This document shows, in pieces, positions 8,862 to 19,654 of a DNA stretch of 32,147 nucleotides (positions are counted from its first letter, which is position 1; each line of letters begins with the position of its first letter). The DNA comes from Hyphococcus sp. GTDB taxonomy: Bacteria > Pseudomonadota > Alphaproteobacteria > Caulobacterales > Parvularculaceae. The notes beneath the pieces were generated by a model. The model had not been told where the DNA came from and made no database searches. It was given only the letters and a program-made list of their open reading frames with translations. A program made the translations under genes and the position numbers. The DNA lies in NCBI GenBank assembly GCA_021776245.1, contig JAJFGF010000041.1, positions 1 to 32,147 on the forward strand. The letters run 5' to 3'.

Positions 8862-9013
8862 AGGAGCGTCCCCTCCGAATGTTAGAACTATTGGATCGAT
8901 CCCAGTTGTGAGCGGGAATCGCGCTGCGTCCTTAATAGAGAATAAGCCCGCTCGGCGAACCTGAACTTACCGCAAGGTTGGGGCGGTTCATCGCAAACAG
9001 GCGCGCCGATGCA

Positions 9014-10519
9014 CTAATTGCCGCGGCCTTTAAGCGCCGCCGTCGCCGCTGCGAATAGCGCTTTTGCCTTGTTCTCGCATTCACGCTGCTCGGCCGCAGG
9101 GTTTGAATCGGCGACAATCCCGGCGCCAGCCTGGACATGCATCACACCGTCCTTGATGATCGCGGTTCTTAAGGCAATACAGGTATCGACATTGCCGTCA
9201 GCGGAAAAATATCCAATGGCGCCGCCATAAACGCCGCGGGCTGAATTTTCGAGCTCATCAATGATTTCCATTGCGCGGATTTTCGGAGCGCCGGTCACTG
9301 TGCCAGCAGGAAAGCCTGCAGCGACAGCGTCAACCGGATGCACGTCCTGTCGCAATTCGCCGACGACATTCGAGACAATGTGCATCACATGGCTGTAGCG
9401 TTCGATTGCAAAGCTTTCGGTGACGCGCACCGATCCGATCTTTGCAGACCGCCCAACGTCATTGCGGCCCAGATCCAGAAGCATCAAATGTTCGGCGCGC
9501 TCTTTTTCATCGGCCAGCAGTTCGGCTTCGAGCGCCTTATCTTCATCGGGCGTGCGTCCGCGCGGCCTGGTTCCGGCGATTGGCCGGATCGTTATTTCGC
9601 CGTCGCGCACGCGCACGAGAATTTCCGGGCTTGAGCCGACCAGTGAAAAGCCATCAAAGTCGAGATAAAATAGAAACGGCGACGGGTTCGAGCGTCGCAA
9701 CGCGCGGTAAAGCTCAAAAGGGGGCGCCTCAAACGGACAGGAAAAGCGCTGACTCAGGACAATTTGAAAAATATCGCCGGCGCTTATATAGTCCTTTGCT
9801 CGTTCCACCATCGCTTGATAGTCCGCTGTCGGAATATCTGACGCCGGCATTTCATCTAAATCGCTGTCGCCCGGCGTTGCCGACGCCGGCAGCGCGAGCG
9901 GCGCCGACAAATCATTAGCCGCATCGGCCAGGCGCTCGCAGGTTCTGGAATAGGCGGCGCGCGCAGATACGCCGTTCTGCACCCGCACCGGCGCGCATAA
10001 CAGGATTTCCTGACGAACATTGTCAAACACCGCAACGACAGTCGGGCGCAGGAAAATGGCGTCGGGCGCAGCGAGCCCGCCATTGGGCCGCGGTCCGAGC
10101 CGTTCCATCTGGCGCACCATGTCGTAGCCGAGATAGCCGAAGACGCCAGCAGCCATGGGCGGCAGGCCAGGCGGCAGATCAATCGCAGATTCGGCAAACA
10201 GCCGTTTCAGATTGTCGAGCGGGGCGCCGTCTTCCGGCGTAAACTGGTGCGGATCGGCGGCGGCGTCGCTGTTGATTTCCGAACGGCCGCCGAAACAACG
10301 CCAAATGACGTCTGGCTTAAATCCGATTATGGAAAATCGTCCAAGTTGTTCGCCGCCCTCAACGGACTCCAGCAAAAACGCATTTTGCCGGCGTCCCGCA
10401 AGTTTCAAAAAGGCCGAAACCGGCGTTTCCAAATCGCTGATCAGGCTGCGCCATACGAGTTGCGGTTTTCCATCCGCATATATTTTATCGAAGGCGGCAA
10501 ATGCAGGCCGTGCTGTCAC
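9014..10519 (-). CDS. trpE: Anthranilate synthase component I (501 aa)
   Basis: TrpE converts chorismate and ammonia (from TrpG) to anthranilate. The N-terminal domain has the tryptophan feedback motif LLES (49-52). The C-terminal chorismate-binding domain shows AGTRPRGRT, DLGRNDVGR and FPAGTVTGAPKIRAMEIIDELE, all family hallmarks. The length is normal. The start is GTG at 10519, overlapping the ppiD stop by 4 bp (GTGA), so translation is coupled to the folding-factor gene. There is no room for a tryptophan leader peptide between the two genes. trpE is separated from trpGDC by four inserted genes. Confidence 0.97.
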   Translation of the reverse strand: MTARPAFAAFDKIYADGKPQLVWRSLISDLETPVSAFLKLAGRRQNAFLLESVEGGEQLGRFSIIGFKPDVIWRCFGGRSEINSDAAADPHQFTPEDGAPLDNLKRLFAESAIDLPPGLPPMAAGVFGYLGYDMVRQMERLGPRPNGGLAAPDAIFLRPTVVAVFDNVRQEILLCAPVRVQNGVSARAAYSRTCERLADAANDLSAPLALPASATPGDSDLDEMPASDIPTADYQAMVERAKDYISAGDIFQIVLSQRFSCPFEAPPFELYRALRRSNPSPFLFYLDFDGFSLVGSSPEILVRVRDGEITIRPIAGTRPRGRTPDEDKALEAELLADEKERAEHLMLLDLGRNDVGRSAKIGSVRVTESFAIERYSHVMHIVSNVVGELRQDVHPVDAVAAGFPAGTVTGAPKIRAMEIIDELENSARGVYGGAIGYFSADGNVDTCIALRTAIIKDGVMHVQAGAGIVADSNPAAEQRECENKAKALFAAATAALKGRGN

Positions 10520-12411
10520 TGCGAATCTGCAAACAAGGCGTCGAGTTGCGTCGCGTTTGTTTTTACGCCGTAGTCGTCACGTATTGTTGTGACAAACGCG
10601 TCGAGCAATTCCCGATCAAGTTGATAACCCAAATATTGTCGGTAAATATCTCGTTGTTCCGCAGGCGTTCCGTTTGGCCTCACGACGATGTCGCGTATTT
10701 CGGCGACGATCTGCGCTTCGCCGAGCGGCGTTGGGCCCGATACAAGATCATTGAGTTCTGCAAAGAAAATCTGGTCATTGAACGCCGTAGAAATTGTTTC
10801 GTTTTCAAAGCGGCGGTTAAGGGTGAGTTCGATCGGCGCCCTCGCGTATGGATCGGCCGCCTCTTCGAGGGTCTCGCCGGCTTCGACAGCATCGCGAATA
10901 GCGCGCACTGTGGCGGAAATGCGTTTCTCACGTTCATCTTTGCGCCAGCGTTGCTCGACCTCGTCACGAACATCGTCGAAAGGTTTGAGGGCGGGCGGCG
11001 TGATTTCGCGCGTGGTTACGAAGAAGTAGCCGTCAGCGGCGGCAAGGTTGAGTGCTTCGCTTTCGTCACCCTCATCGAGTTGAAATGCTTCGACCAGCGC
11101 TTCGCCAGGGACCTTGTCGATGATGGCGCCGCCCGGCGCGAAGCTGAAACGGTCAATCGGTCCGAAGGTTTCGACATTTCGCCCGATGGCCTCGGCGGCA
11201 ACCGCCAAATCGGCGCCAGTGTCACGTTCATCCTCAATTTCATCAATGGCGTCTTGCAGACGCCTGCGCGTATCCGTTTCCAGATATGAACTTTCAATCT
11301 CGTCGCGCACTTCTTCAAAGGATTTTGTTTCGGGCGGCGTAATGCCGGCAATTTGGATGACGGCCCAGCCAAACAAACTTTCAACCGGGTCAAGAATTGC
11401 GCCATCTTCAAGACCATCGGCAAAGGCGGCCTCGGCGACAGCCGGCTCGACAATATCGCGTTTTTGCTTGTCGGCCAGCGTCACGGCTTCGAGGCTGTAG
11501 CCGCTGTCAATTGCAATATTTTCAAATGGTTTGCCCTGACGCAAGGCGGCGACGGCGGCTTGTGCGGCAGTTTCGGTGTCAAATGTTGTTTGATAAAGCG
11601 TCCTGGTTTCCGGTTTGTCGTAAAGGCGCGGCTTGTTCACTTCATAGATTTTGCGCAGTTCCTCTTCAGGCGCTTCGAGATCGTCACGGAAATCCTCGCT
11701 GCGCAACACCAAAAGATCGAACGTCCGGTATTCCGGCGCAGTAAACGCCGCCTGATTTGCCTGGTAATAGTTTTGAAGATCGTCCGGCGTCGGTTCAGCG
11801 GGGACGCCTGCCATTTCATTGGTGATTGTGAGATAGGCGATGCGCCGGTTTTCAGTTTCACGCAGCAAGAATGCATCGACTAAAGCGTCTGGCGCCGGAC
11901 CAGCAGCGGAGAGCGCACCAAGAATTTGGTTGCGCATCAATTCTTCATCGATGCGTCGCTCGAACTCCGCCACGGTTATCCCGATGCGGGCAAGAACGCC
12001 TTCAAGCGCCAGGCGGTCTACTTCGCCGGTCGCAGGATTTTGAAAGCCTTCAATGTCCTTAATATAATCGCGCAGGATTTCACGCGGTAGCGCGAGCCCC
12101 ATATCGCCGGCGAATTGTGACAGCGCCGACGTCGTTGCAATCGAATTCACCACCTGATCATGAAGGCCCGTAGCGATGGCGTCTTCGCGGGTATAAGCGC
12201 TGCCTGATTGCGCTCTCTGGGACTGAATCTGACGATTGAATTCGTTCTGGACATATTGCGCAGAAAAACTCTCTTTGCCGACGGTGAGTGCGGCGTTGCC
12301 TGCAAACTGCCGCATTTCCGGCACGCCAAACATCGCGAAAGCCAGAATAAGAAGAATAACAAATATCCACGCCACCACGCCTTTGAGAGCGCCACGCACC
12401 TGACTGAGCAT
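10516..12411 (-). CDS. ppiD: PpiD/SurA-like peptidylprolyl isomerase, membrane-anchored (631 aa)
   Basis: This is an envelope chaperone/isomerase of the PpiD type (SurA N-terminal plus PpiC-type rotamase domain) that helps proteins emerging from the Sec translocon. The N-terminal membrane anchor is about residues 11-30 (VVAWIFVILLILAFAMFGV), followed by the SurA-N-like segment (GKESFSAQYVQNEFNRQ). Parvulin-like segments lie about 250-390 (LFGWAVIQIAGITPPETKSF). A similar phrase (ITPPALKPFDDVRDEV) recurs later, suggesting a repeated module. It diverges from tpiA and overlaps trpE downstream. In rhizobia and Caulobacter a gene of this kind also lies between tpiA and the trp genes. Confidence 0.88.
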   Translation of the reverse strand: MLSQVRGALKGVVAWIFVILLILAFAMFGVPEMRQFAGNAALTVGKESFSAQYVQNEFNRQIQSQRAQSGSAYTREDAIATGLHDQVVNSIATTSALSQFAGDMGLALPREILRDYIKDIEGFQNPATGEVDRLALEGVLARIGITVAEFERRIDEELMRNQILGALSAAGPAPDALVDAFLLRETENRRIAYLTITNEMAGVPAEPTPDDLQNYYQANQAAFTAPEYRTFDLLVLRSEDFRDDLEAPEEELRKIYEVNKPRLYDKPETRTLYQTTFDTETAAQAAVAALRQGKPFENIAIDSGYSLEAVTLADKQKRDIVEPAVAEAAFADGLEDGAILDPVESLFGWAVIQIAGITPPETKSFEEVRDEIESSYLETDTRRRLQDAIDEIEDERDTGADLAVAAEAIGRNVETFGPIDRFSFAPGGAIIDKVPGEALVEAFQLDEGDESEALNLAAADGYFFVTTREITPPALKPFDDVRDEVEQRWRKDEREKRISATVRAIRDAVEAGETLEEAADPYARAPIELTLNRRFENETISTAFNDQIFFAELNDLVSGPTPLGEAQIVAEIRDIVVRPNGTPAEQRDIYRQYLGYQLDRELLDAFVTTIRDDYGVKTNATQLDALFADSQ

Positions 12412-12464
12412 TCAAACCGCCTTGAATTATGCCGGCCTGCTGGCCGCGTTCTGATTTGGCGCGT

Positions 12465-12493
12465 AACCTAGACGCGGCCCCGGGGCGGGACAA
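12465..12493 (-). promoter_or_regulatory. Candidate promoter for ppiD-trpE
   Basis: On the minus strand TTGTCC (12488-12493) and TAGGTT (12465-12470) are separated by exactly 17 bases. Transcription would start about 45 bases before the ppiD ATG. It is a fair but not strong sigma-70-type match and lies in the ppiD/tpiA divergent region. Confidence 0.4.
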
Positions 12494-12589
12494 GAGCGCA
12501 TGCGGCCCAGCCGGCGGCCTGCCGCACCGGACTGGACAGGTTTGCCCTCATCGGCTACCGCCGCGACGGGACTTAAGGGAGCAGATGCG

Positions 12590-13318
12590 ATGAAGCCATT
12601 GATTGCCGGGAACTGGAAAATGAACGGGCTTACCGCCTCAATCACTGAAGTCGAAGCGTTAATTGGCAAATTTGACGGCGCTGCCCCGGATGATCGCGAC
12701 GTTTTAATCTGCCCGCCGGCGACACTGGTTGCAGGCTTTGCGGTTCAATTTTCAGACGAGGCGATCCAGATTGGCGGGCAGGATTGCCACGCAGAATCCG
12801 GCGGCGCGCACACAGGCGATGTCAGCGCGGAAATGCTCGCTGATGCGGGGGCGGCGTTCGTTATTGTCGGCCATTCCGAACGCCGCGCCGATCACGGGGA
12901 ATCCGATGCCGCCGTCAAGGCCAAGGCTGAGGCGGCTTTGCGCGCTGGCCTGACACCGATTATTTGCGTTGGTGAAACGGAAAACCAGCGCACGGCCGGT
13001 AAGGCGCTTGATATTGTCAGCGGCCAGCTTGAAGGCTCGTTGCCCGAAACGACTGACGACATCGTCATTGCTTATGAGCCTGTCTGGGCGATCGGCACGG
13101 GGCTTGTGCCAACCAATGGCGACATAGCGGAGATGCACAATTTTATCCGCACCAAAACTCATTTCGATACGCGTATTCTTTACGGCGGGTCGGTGAAACC
13201 TGGAAACGCCAAAGAAATCTTGTCTATTGCCAACGTCAATGGCGCCCTGGTTGGCGGCGCCAGTCTTAAGGCGGAAGATTTTTACCCGATTGTTATGGCG
13301 GCGCCAGGCGCCGACTAA
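12590..13318 (+). CDS. tpiA: Triose-phosphate isomerase (242 aa)
   Basis: The enzyme interconverts dihydroxyacetone phosphate and glyceraldehyde 3-phosphate in glycolysis. The catalytic set is complete: Asn8/Lys10 (NWKMNG), His95 (GHSERR) and Glu163 ([11 protein letters not shown]); the phosphate-binding GGSV lies near the C-terminus. The ATG at 12590 has AAGGGAG eight bases upstream, and [13 protein letters not shown] is the usual start; 30 more codons upstream are open but look non-coding. Only 13 bp separate it from the following hydrolase lipoprotein gene, so they are probably co-transcribed. Confidence 0.97.
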   Translation: MKPLIAGNWKMNGLTASITEVEALIGKFDGAAPDDRDVLICPPATLVAGFAVQFSDEAIQIGGQDCHAESGGAHTGDVSAEMLADAGAAFVIVGHSERRADHGESDAAVKAKAEAALRAGLTPIICVGETENQRTAGKALDIVSGQLEGSLPETTDDIVIAYEPVWAIGTGLVPTNGDIAEMHNFIRTKTHFDTRILYGGSVKPGNAKEILSIANVNGALVGGASLKAEDFYPIVMAAPGAD

Positions 13319-13331
13319 GGGTGGAATTTTA

Positions 13332-14261
13332 ATGAGCGGTTATATTGTCGCCGGCAGTTTGTTTATTGCCGTTTTGGGCCTCGCGGGCTGCGCAAGCTGG
13401 AGTGCAGAACGCAATGCGCCGCCAATCGGCGCCTTTATCGACGTTGATGGCGAGCGTCTTCATGTCGTTGATGCCGGCCCGCGCGACAGCGCGAAACCGC
13501 CGATCATCATTATCCATGGCGCCAGCGTAAACTTGCGCGATGTGAAAATTTCCCTCGGCGATCGTCTCGCTGAAGGCCGGCGTGTGATCATGATCGATCG
13601 GCCCGGTCGAGGATATTCCACGAGGCCCGATGATGGCTGGCGTCTGGCCGTGCAGGCGCAATATATTAAGGCCGTTGCCGATGCGCTTGATGTTGAAAAG
13701 CCGATCATTGTTGGTCAGAGTCTTGGCGGCGCGGTCGCGCTTTCCTATGCGTTGAAATATCAGGATGAGATGTCCGGCCTCGTACTTCTCGCCGCTGTCA
13801 GCCACGAATGGCCGGGCGGCATCGCGTGGTACAACAGCGCTTCTCAGATTCCGGTGTTGGGACATATGCTGCGACGCTTTGTGATCCCGATATACGGCGC
13901 GCTTGCAGCCGAAAACGGCATTGAAGATTCCTTTCATCCAGACGAGGCGCCGGAAAACTATTACGAACGTTCCGGCCTGGCGCTCTTGTTCCGGGCAAAG
14001 GATTTTAAAAGCAACGCCGCCGATATTGCCCATTTGAAGGCGGAAATTATTGCGCAGCAGGACCACTATGGATCGTTGAGGCTGCCGGTCGCCATTGTGA
14101 CGGGAACGGAAGATACGACGGTAAGCCCGGATCTCCATTCAAAGGCGCTCGCGGCCGAGGTTGAAGGCGCGTCGTTGACGCTTTTGCCGGATACTGGTCA
14201 TGCGCTGCATCACTCTCAGACAGAAGCAATTTTGGCTATAATCAACGGAATTTCGCGTTGA
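13332..14261 (+). CDS. Alpha/beta hydrolase lipoprotein (309 aa)
   Basis: It is an alpha/beta hydrolase carried on a lipid anchor. The signal peptide ends in the lipobox LAGC (17-20), so Cys20 should be lipidated and the enzyme attached in the envelope. The catalytic triad is visible: Ser130 in VGQSLGGA, Asp261 in GTEDTTVSP, His290 in DTGHALHHS; the oxyanion motif HGAS is at 62-65. I chose ATG 13332 because it begins the lipoprotein signal and has a GGGTGGA ribosome binding site. It follows tpiA by 13 bp and precedes a DUF885 gene. It is only distantly similar to the esterase at 5806-6906. The substrate is unknown. Confidence 0.88.
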   Translation: MSGYIVAGSLFIAVLGLAGCASWSAERNAPPIGAFIDVDGERLHVVDAGPRDSAKPPIIIIHGASVNLRDVKISLGDRLAEGRRVIMIDRPGRGYSTRPDDGWRLAVQAQYIKAVADALDVEKPIIVGQSLGGAVALSYALKYQDEMSGLVLLAAVSHEWPGGIAWYNSASQIPVLGHMLRRFVIPIYGALAAENGIEDSFHPDEAPENYYERSGLALLFRAKDFKSNAADIAHLKAEIIAQQDHYGSLRLPVAIVTGTEDTTVSPDLHSKALAAEVEGASLTLLPDTGHALHHSQTEAILAIINGISR

Positions 14262-14364
14262 ACAGGGTAAAAAAACCGATAAATGGAATCGCAAGCAGGA
14301 TGGCGCGGCGCCATGATATGGGGACACCGGCTTTAACAGGCATTTATGTGAAGGGGATTTTGTC

Positions 14365-16188
14365 ATGAGGATAATCGGAAGAATTCTGGGCGGGCTGCTT
14401 CTATTGCTCGTTCTGGCGATAGGCGGCGCATCCGTGTGGTTTTGGTTTAAACCGGTCGGCGTCAATAATTACATCAACAAAGTTACGATCCAGCTGGCGA
14501 TCGACTCGCCGGAGCTTTTGACCGCGCTTGGTATGATCGATAATACGCCGCTCGATTTTCACAGCGGCAAGCTCGCCGATTATACCAAGGCTCAGGACGA
14601 AAAATCGCTGGAGAAATTGCGCAAAGCCCGCGCAGGGCTCGATAAATATGGTCCCGACGGCCTTGAGGGCCAGGAACTTTTGAGCTGGCAGATTACAACG
14701 TGGTTTTTTGATGATCTTCTGCGCGATGCAGAATTTGAATATAGCGGCTACCGTGTCAATCAGATTTCCGGCGTCACCGTAAATCTACCGACATTTTTGA
14801 CCGACACTCATGTCATCAAAAACGAAAAGAGCGTTAAACGTTACATCAGCCGCATTAACGAGTTCGGGCGCGTATTGCGCGAAGTAAAAGCCCGTGTTGA
14901 AGATGATCGTGATCACGGCGTCGTGCCGCCAGATTTTGTCATCGAAAAAGCACTCGCTGGCATGCAAACTTTTATTGAAGGGGGCGCAGCGGAAAATCCG
15001 CTGGTCACAACTTTGCCGGAAAAGCTTTCGAAAATTGACGGGCTGAGCGAAGAAAAACAACAATCCTATCTCGATCAAACCACAAGCGCCGTCGAGACGG
15101 AAGTTATCCCAGGCTATGAGGCGATGATCGCGCTGTTTGAGGAGCTCCTTGAAACCGCCACTCATGACGCGGGCATCTGGCGCATTCCCAATGGCGACGC
15201 CTATTACGCCGTTGCGTTGAAGTCGAATACCACAACCGATTTCGATGCGAACGAAATTCATGACATCGGATTGTCCGAAGTCGCGCGCATTGAACTGGAA
15301 GCTGATACGATTCTTGTTGGTCAAGGTTTGATTGAGGGAACGGTCGCCGAACGCGTGCGCTTGTTAATGGAAGATCCTGCGCAACAATTTCCGAATGACG
15401 ATGATGGCCGCGCGGCGATGATCGCCTTTCTTGAAGAGCTCAATGAAGAGCTAATGGCGAAGGCTGGCGACTATTTCATCACATTGCCGCCACAGCCGTT
15501 GGAAATTGTTCGCATCCCGGAATTTTCCGAAGCCTCTGCGCCCGGCGGATACTACAATACGCCTGCGCTGGACGGTTCGCGACCAGGTCGGTTCTATATC
15601 AACCAAAAGGACACCGCGGATAATCCGAAATGGACCTTGCCGACCCTGATGTACCATGAGGGCGCGCCGGGCCATCACTTCCAGCTGTCGACGTCACAGT
15701 TGATCAAGAATGTGCCGTTTTTGCGGAAACTGTCGCCGTTTAACGCCTATTCAGAGGGCTGGGCGCTTTACGCAGAACGCATCGCGAAAACCGACATGGG
15801 CATGTATGATGATGATCCGCTCGGAGATCTCGGCCGCCTGCAAGCCGAAATGTTTCGTGCCGTTCGCCTCGTCGTCGATACCGGCATGCACGCCAAACGC
15901 TGGTCGCGTGAGGAAGCTATTGAATATATGGTCTCCAAAACCGGCATGACCGAGGCTGAAGTGACCCGTGAAATCGAGCGCTATACGGTTTGGCCGGGAC
16001 AGGCGACGGCATATAAAACAGGCCAGTTGGCGATCCTGAAAATGCGTGATCAAGCTGAAGCCGCGCTTGGCGACGAATTCGATTTGCGCGAATTCCATGA
16101 AGTGGTGTTGGGGAACGGCGGCATGCCGCTGGGCATACTCGAAGGTGTTGTTGAGGATTGGATCGAAGAGCAACAAGCCGCGAATTAA
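14365..16188 (+). CDS. DUF885 family protein, membrane-anchored peptidase-like (607 aa)
   Basis: This is the second DUF885 protein of the window. A hydrophobic N-terminal segment (about 6-27, GGLLLLLVLAIGGASVWFWF) without a clear cleavage site suggests a membrane anchor with the body in the periplasm. The signature YHEGAPGHHFQ is at 430-440, with HE at 431-432 and HH at 437-438; EGWALYAER and RLVVDTGMHAKRWSREEAIEYM follow. The start has AAGGGG upstream. It lies 103 bp behind a hydrolase lipoprotein, an arrangement echoing the esterase/DUF885 pair at 5806-8861. Metallopeptidase function is inferred from the family. Confidence 0.9.
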   Translation: MRIIGRILGGLLLLLVLAIGGASVWFWFKPVGVNNYINKVTIQLAIDSPELLTALGMIDNTPLDFHSGKLADYTKAQDEKSLEKLRKARAGLDKYGPDGLEGQELLSWQITTWFFDDLLRDAEFEYSGYRVNQISGVTVNLPTFLTDTHVIKNEKSVKRYISRINEFGRVLREVKARVEDDRDHGVVPPDFVIEKALAGMQTFIEGGAAENPLVTTLPEKLSKIDGLSEEKQQSYLDQTTSAVETEVIPGYEAMIALFEELLETATHDAGIWRIPNGDAYYAVALKSNTTTDFDANEIHDIGLSEVARIELEADTILVGQGLIEGTVAERVRLLMEDPAQQFPNDDDGRAAMIAFLEELNEELMAKAGDYFITLPPQPLEIVRIPEFSEASAPGGYYNTPALDGSRPGRFYINQKDTADNPKWTLPTLMYHEGAPGHHFQLSTSQLIKNVPFLRKLSPFNAYSEGWALYAERIAKTDMGMYDDDPLGDLGRLQAEMFRAVRLVVDTGMHAKRWSREEAIEYMVSKTGMTEAEVTREIERYTVWPGQATAYKTGQLAILKMRDQAEAALGDEFDLREFHEVVLGNGGMPLGILEGVVEDWIEEQQAAN

Positions 16189-16219
16189 GCCGCCCCTCGG
16201 GTATTTTGCTCGCGGAACG

Positions 16220-16243
16220 AGCCGGGCGCATTGCCGCCCGGCT
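16220..16243 (+). terminator. GC-rich hairpin downstream of DUF885 gene
   Basis: A perfect 9-bp stem (AGCCGGGCG / CGCCCGGCT) with a 6-base loop lies about 30 bases after the DUF885 stop. No T-run follows, so it may be only a 3' stabilising hairpin. The rest of the 200 bp up to secG shows no gene. Confidence 0.4.
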
Positions 16244-16388
16244 GGCTCCATATCTGTGGTCACGGAGGACTTGCGGGCAGGCAGGCTTTCCTTTAAGCCC
16301 CCGTTTTCGTTCGGCGTTCGCGCCGGACGCCTTTAAGATCAGCATCCCAACGCCTATTTGAGACCGGGCAGCACCGGAAAACCGTTCA

Positions 16389-16889
16389 ATGACCGCCGTA
16401 ATTCTTACATTCCATGTTCTTATCGTTCTTGCATTGATCGGCCTTGTCCTCATGCAACGCTCTGAAGGGGGCGCACTCGGCATGGGCGGCGGCGGCGGTG
16501 GCGGCGGGTTTATGTCAGGCCGAGGCGCCGCAAATGCATTGACGCGAACGACATCAGTCCTGGCGGCGCTTTTCTTTGCGACATCGTTGGGCCTTGCGGT
16601 AATCGCCGGCTCCGGAGAGGACGCGGCGGACGTTATTGAGGAACTGACCGGGGATGCGGCGCCGGCGGGAACGGGGGGTGTGGGCGCCCCGACAACCGAA
16701 GATCTCCTGAACTCCCTCGGCGGCGATGATGTCAATACGGCGACGTCACCGGACGATGGCCAATTGCCGACTGAACAGGACCTGCTTGATTCGTTGGGGG
16801 CCACCCGTGACGATGCTTTGGAAGCTGGTGCACCAGACTCGGATCAGGCCGAAGAAACGCCTGATGAGAGCGGCGATCCTGACCAATAA
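16389..16889 (+). CDS. secG: Preprotein translocase subunit SecG (166 aa)
   Basis: SecG is the small accessory membrane subunit of the SecYEG channel. Two membrane segments are seen (about 3-20 and 55-75), joined by LMQRSEGGALGMGGGG and the Gly-rich FMSGRGAANALTRTT loop typical of SecG. A long acidic, disordered tail (about 78-166) makes it longer than the E. coli protein; long tails are usual in alphaproteobacteria. The tail holds a repeated short motif, EDLLNSLG and QDLLDSLG. pyrG follows after 91 bp, as in many alphaproteobacteria. Confidence 0.95.
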   Translation: MTAVILTFHVLIVLALIGLVLMQRSEGGALGMGGGGGGGGFMSGRGAANALTRTTSVLAALFFATSLGLAVIAGSGEDAADVIEELTGDAAPAGTGGVGAPTTEDLLNSLGGDDVNTATSPDDGQLPTEQDLLDSLGATRDDALEAGAPDSDQAEETPDESGDPDQ

Positions 16890-16935
16890 TCAAAGCGTTG
16901 CTGCACGATCTTCACGGGTGCGGCGAATAGGCTGA

Positions 16936-18609
<1,674 letters not shown>

Positions 18610-18612
<3 letters not shown>

Positions 18613-18657
18613 ATCATCGGGCGAATAAAAGGAATCGCCCGATGATCTATTTTCTTT
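18610..18657 (+). terminator. Intrinsic terminator of pyrG
   Basis: A perfect 15-bp stem (TAGATCATCGGGCGA at 18610-18624, TCGCCCGATGATCTA at 18635-18649) is followed by TTTTCTTT. The pyrG stop codon TAG is the first three bases of the stem. Confidence 0.92.
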
Positions 18658-18700
18658 GCCGCGCGGCGGCCCGCGCGTCAGGGCGCGCTTGCTAAAATCT

Positions 18701-18751
18701 CGACCGCCTTCGCGGTCGCGGGGCGAAAAACCGGTTTCCACTTTTTCGCCC
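18701..18751. repeat. Palindromic repeat block related to the mosaic repeats
   Basis: Two small hairpins stand side by side: CGACCGC-CTTC-GCGGTCG (18701-18718) and a perfect stem GGGCGAAAAA / TTTTTCGCCC (18721-18751). The second shares the pattern AAAACCG ... CACTTTT with the repeats at 154-229 and 4793-4843, so it is probably a divergent member of the same class. It lies in the pyrG-SDR gap (about 190 bp). Confidence 0.55.
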
Positions 18752-18802
18752 GGCGCTTTAAGACCGCAACGTTCTTCGGTGCAATCAAGAAGGGCTTATT
18801 TT

Positions 18803-19654
18803 ATGTATCAATCTGTTCTGGTTACCGGCGCATCGAGCGGCATAGGCGAGGCGACCGCCGTTCTTTTGGCGCATAAGGGCTTTCGCGTTTTCGCAGCGGC
18901 GCGGCGTATCGAGAAACTGAATGAGCTTTCAGGACTTGGCGGCGGACGCATCACGGCGTTGGCCATGGATGTCACCGATGACGCGTCGGTGTCAAAGGCG
19001 CTGACCGAAATCGCTGCTGAAGGCATCACGCTTTTTGGCGTCGTCAATAATGCTGGCGTCAGCGTCATGGGGCCATTCGAGAAAATTTCTGCAGATGAAT
19101 GGCGCAGGCAATTTGAAACCAATGTCATTGGTCTGGCAAATGTTACGCGCGCCGTTTTGCCGCAAATGCGCGAAGCCGGGCGTGGGCGCATCGTCAATAT
19201 TGGATCGCTGACCGGGCGGATCGCCGCGCCTTTTCAGGCGCCTTACGCGGCTTCGAAGCACGCCGTCGAGGGATTATCGGACGCGTTACGCCGGGAGCTT
19301 GCGCCCCATGGCGTGAAAGTGTCGGTCATTCGGCCGGGCTTTATCAACACGCCGTTTGGCCATCAGGAACAGGAAGCGCTTTCAAAATTTACCGGCGACG
19401 GAGAACCTTATGCAGATCAGGTTCGTATCTTTAAAGAATGGCACGCAAGGGGCCATCCGAATGCGCCGCCGCCGACTATCGTCGCTGAAGCAGCACTTCA
19501 TGCATTGACTGTTGACCGCCCCTATTCGCGTTATACTGTGCCCGCGAAGATGCTTGGCTTCCTTGCGCTCAGGAATTTGATGCCGTCATCCGTCGTTGAT
19601 CGGATTTTTGAACGCGTGACGGGGCTCAATGAATTCCGTCGCAGAGGAAAATAA
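18803..19654 (+). CDS. Short-chain dehydrogenase/reductase (283 aa)
   Basis: This is a classical SDR oxidoreductase with an NAD(P)-binding Rossmann fold: TGASSGIG at 8-15, NNAG at 82-85, catalytic Ser135, Tyr148 and Lys152 (YAASK). Arg residues after the first strand (AARRIEK) suggest NADPH preference, which is an inference. I chose ATG 18803 because the SDR fold begins there and AGAAGGG lies upstream; the open frame extends about 49 codons into the repeat region. Its TAA stop shares one base with the ATG of the next, decayed reading frame (TAATG), so the two were once probably coupled. The substrate cannot be deduced. Confidence 0.92.
   Translation: MYQSVLVTGASSGIGEATAVLLAHKGFRVFAAARRIEKLNELSGLGGGRITALAMDVTDDASVSKALTEIAAEGITLFGVVNNAGVSVMGPFEKISADEWRRQFETNVIGLANVTRAVLPQMREAGRGRIVNIGSLTGRIAAPFQAPYAASKHAVEGLSDALRRELAPHGVKVSVIRPGFINTPFGHQEQEALSKFTGDGEPYADQVRIFKEWHARGHPNAPPPTIVAEAALHALTVDRPYSRYTVPAKMLGFLALRNLMPSSVVDRIFERVTGLNEFRRRGK

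Noticed and set aside
10501-11289. Plus-strand open frame of 262 codons opposite ppiD
   Set aside because: ppiD reads through the whole stretch with a coherent chaperone sequence; the antisense frame looks random.
12412-12589. Tryptophan attenuator or leader peptide upstream of ppiD-trpE
   Set aside because: No short frame with tandem Trp codons and no alternative terminator/antiterminator hairpins were found.
15917-16804. Long minus-strand open frame of 295 codons opposite the DUF885 3' end and secG
   Set aside because: It is rich in Pro, Ser and Arg with no family likeness, and the plus-strand genes there are certain. It is a shadow of GC-rich coding DNA.
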